A stretch of 64,000 bases of DNA, from assembly GCA_035325705.1 (NCBI GenBank), contig DAOKZI010000017.1:24434-88433 (forward strand). The letters are read 5' to 3'. Positions 62,606 to 64,000 of the stretch are shown piece by piece (the stretch's first letter is position 1; each line of letters starts with the position of its first letter). The notes beneath the pieces were generated by a model. That model made no database searches, had not been told where the DNA came from, and worked only from the letters and a program-made list of their open reading frames with translations. This DNA is from Ga0077536 sp035325705. GTDB taxonomy: Bacteria > Pseudomonadota > Gammaproteobacteria > Ga0077536. Both the position numbers and the translations under genes were made by a program.

Positions 62606-63681
62606 AGCACATCTTGTTGAACCCGGGGCCCGTCACGCTCAGCGCGCGCGTGCGCAACGCCTTGCTGAAGCCCGATCTCTGCCACCGCGAGCCGGAATTC
62701 TCGACGCTGCAGCAGTCGATCCGCGAACGCCTGCTCGCGGTCTATGGGCTCGACGGCGCGGACTGGGCGGCCATCCTCATGACGGGCTCGGGCACGGCGG
62801 CGGTGGAGGCGATGATCTCGAGCCTGGTCCCGCGCGACGGCGCACTGCTCGTCGCCGAGAACGGCGTCTACGGCGAGCGCATCCGGACCATGGCCCAGCG
62901 CCACGGCATCGACACCGTCGCCGTGGTCGCGGACTGGCAGGGAACCCTCGACGTCGCCGGCGTGGACGCGGCCTTGAAGGTCCACCCGCGCATCACGCAC
63001 GTCGCGGCCGTCCATCACGAGACGACGACGGGACGCCTGAACGATCTCGCGCCGCTCGCCGCCGTGTGCCGGGCGCACGGCGTGCAGATGCTGATCGACA
63101 CCGTCAGCAGCTTCGGCGCGGAGGACATCGGCTTCGCGCACTGGCCCATCGCGGCCTGCGCCGCGACCGCGAACAAATGCCTGCACGGCGTGCCGGGCAC
63201 TTCCTTCGCGATCGCGCGGCGCGGCGCGCTGGCGGCGGCCGCGCCGAAGCGCACGCTCTACCTCGATCTGGAAGCCTATCTCGCCCATCAGGACGGCGGC
63301 GGCACGCCGTTCACGCAGTCGGTGCAGACTTTCTACGCGCTGGACGAAGCGCTGGCGGAATTCTTCGACGAAGGCGGCTGGCTCGCACGCCGCGCGCGCT
63401 ATCGCGCCCGGCAGGCGGCGATCCGCGAGAAGCTATCGGGGCTCGGCGTCGAGCCCCTGCTGCCGGCGGCGGAGTCTTCCTGCGTGCTGCAAGCGTTCCG
63501 GCTGCCGACCGGCGTGAGCTACGCCGCGCTGCATGACGGGCTCAAGGCGCGCGGCTTCGTAATCTACGCCGGCCAGGGCAAGCTCGCGGCCGGCATCTTC
63601 CGCATCTCGGCGATGGGCGAGATCGGCGATGCCGATCTCGCGCGTCTGCTCGACGCGCTGGGCGCCGAGCTCACGCGCTGA
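62602..63681 (+). CDS. phnW: 2-aminoethylphosphonate-pyruvate transaminase
   Basis: The 359-residue class V aminotransferase starts ILLNPGPVTLSARVRNALL and CHREPEFSTL, as in PhnW. LMTGSGTAAVEAMISS binds the PLP phosphate, IDTVSSFGAEDI carries the PLP aspartate, and ATANKCLHGVPG holds the PLP lysine. In a synthesis operon it runs from phosphonoacetaldehyde to 2-aminoethylphosphonate using an amino donor. PhnW also works in degradation, but no PhnX or PhnY is present here. Confidence 0.92.
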   Translation: MKHILLNPGPVTLSARVRNALLKPDLCHREPEFSTLQQSIRERLLAVYGLDGADWAAILMTGSGTAAVEAMISSLVPRDGALLVAENGVYGERIRTMAQRHGIDTVAVVADWQGTLDVAGVDAALKVHPRITHVAAVHHETTTGRLNDLAPLAAVCRAHGVQMLIDTVSSFGAEDIGFAHWPIAACAATANKCLHGVPGTSFAIARRGALAAAAPKRTLYLDLEAYLAHQDGGGTPFTQSVQTFYALDEALAEFFDEGGWLARRARYRARQAAIREKLSGLGVEPLLPAAESSCVLQAFRLPTGVSYAALHDGLKARGFVIYAGQGKLAAGIFRISAMGEIGDADLARLLDALGAELTR

Positions 63682-63684
63682 GCT

Positions 63685-63863
63685 CGTAGGTTGCCGTGTA
63701 AAGAGACGTCCCGGTCGTCGTAGCCCGGGTGGAGCGCGTAGCGCGCAACCCGGGGGCGGTGGCTGTCGGTGCGCCGATCCCGGATTCCGCTTCGCTCCTT
63801 CTGATGGGCTACGAAGATTGTTCTCTCGTAGCCCGGGTGGAGCGCGCAGCGCGTAACCCGGGA
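63685..63863. repeat. GTAGCCCGG repeat cluster after the phosphonate operon
   Basis: 63685-63719 nearly repeats 5651-5684 (CGTAGGTTGCCGTG...CGGTCGT). Units of the palindromic family then occur at 63719-63754, 63777-63823 and 63827-63863. The cluster starts four bases after the transaminase stop and probably ends transcription. From 63864 to 63954 I see nothing but a perfect palindrome (ATCGGGCATGCCCGAT) at 63936-63951. Confidence 0.8.
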
Positions 63864-63954
63864 TTCGGCACCCGCCGTCCTCTCATGCATTCCCACCGCG
63901 CGGTGCGCGCCGAATACGGTTGAAAGTCCTTGCGTATCGGGCATGCCCGATCCC

Positions 63955-64000
63955 ATAGGGGTAGGGAAGGGCCTGCGCCCTCCCCTCCCTCCGAACCGTG
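63955..64000 (-). mobile_element. candidate 3' end of a group II intron (domains V-VI), continuing off the window
   Basis: Read on the minus strand the edge is CACGGTTC, which matches the 3' strand of domain V. A G-rich/C-rich helix follows (GGGGAGGG with CCCTTCCC, loop CGCAGG), then CTACCCCTAT. The A in CTACCCC lies eight bases from the end, the normal branch-point distance, and the intron would end in AT, as AY is expected. The catalytic domain V 5' strand and any reverse transcriptase would lie beyond 64000, so this rests on about 46 bases. Confidence 0.5.

Overview
The window is high-GC, densely coded DNA from a gammaproteobacterium. The order fimT-pilV-pilW-pilX-pilY1-pilE, then ispH, lspA, ribF, murJ, rpsT, proB, obgE, rpmA, rplU and ispB is the arrangement known from Pseudomonas. 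The squalene/hopanoid genes, the nitrile-degradation genes and a recurrent intergenic palindrome suggest a soil or aquatic lineage outside Pseudomonas, possibly Nevskiales or Steroidobacterales. That placement is inference from gene content only.

Positions 1-18150 are metabolic chromosome. They hold a partial M50 membrane protease, inorganic pyrophosphatase, a PQQ alcohol dehydrogenase with a fused cytochrome c, a luciferase-like flavin oxidoreductase, a GT-C glycosyltransferase, a pentapeptide protein, a nitrile-degradation operon (amidase, cobalt-type nitrile hydratase with its beta subunit encoded as two genes, and a His-tailed accessory protein), purK-purE, cyclopropane fatty acid synthase, a GH19 lysozyme-like enzyme and a Baeyer-Villiger-type monooxygenase.

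Positions 18543-34106 are mobile DNA. A 14.4-kb element lies between an intact tRNA-Thr(CGT) at 34031-34106, next to its tyrosine integrase, and a copy of the 3' half of that tRNA at 19594-19636. The element runs as one compact minus-strand train: integrase, AlpA-like regulator, a zinc-ribbon protein, primase-type zinc-finger protein, RepA-like helicase, a GTGACA iteron cluster, virion or ejection-like proteins, two scaffold-like paralogues, and small and large terminase. I recognise no portal, major capsid, tail tube or lysis gene, so it reads as a phage satellite or a strongly reduced prophage. A second, frameshifted integrase lies just outside the tRNA fragment.

Positions 34174-53471 are core chromosome: a Fur-family regulator, the minor pilin/PilY1 cluster, ispH-lspA-ribF, murJ, rpsT, proB-obgE, rpmA-rplU, ispB and tRNA-Pro(CGG). 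ileS and fkpB, usual members of the ribF-lspA-ispH operon, are absent here.

Positions 53568-63681 are the most unusual part. Squalene synthase, hpnG, a CDP-alcohol phosphatidyltransferase and hpnA form one tightly coupled operon, with a convergent LPG-synthase-type flippase. Next to it is a phosphonate operon: 2-oxoglutarate/iron oxygenase, nucleotidyltransferase, PEP mutase fused to a second nucleotidyltransferase, phosphonopyruvate decarboxylase and 2-aminoethylphosphonate transaminase. Together these could make 2-aminoethylphosphonate, activate it with CTP, and attach it to a lipid or hopanoid headgroup.

At the right edge (63955-64000, minus strand) the sequence looks like the 3' end, domains V-VI, of a group II intron that continues outside the window. 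A family of palindromic intergenic repeats with the core GTAGCCCGG...CCGGG occurs in at least seven intergenic regions of the chromosomal part and is not seen inside the mobile element.
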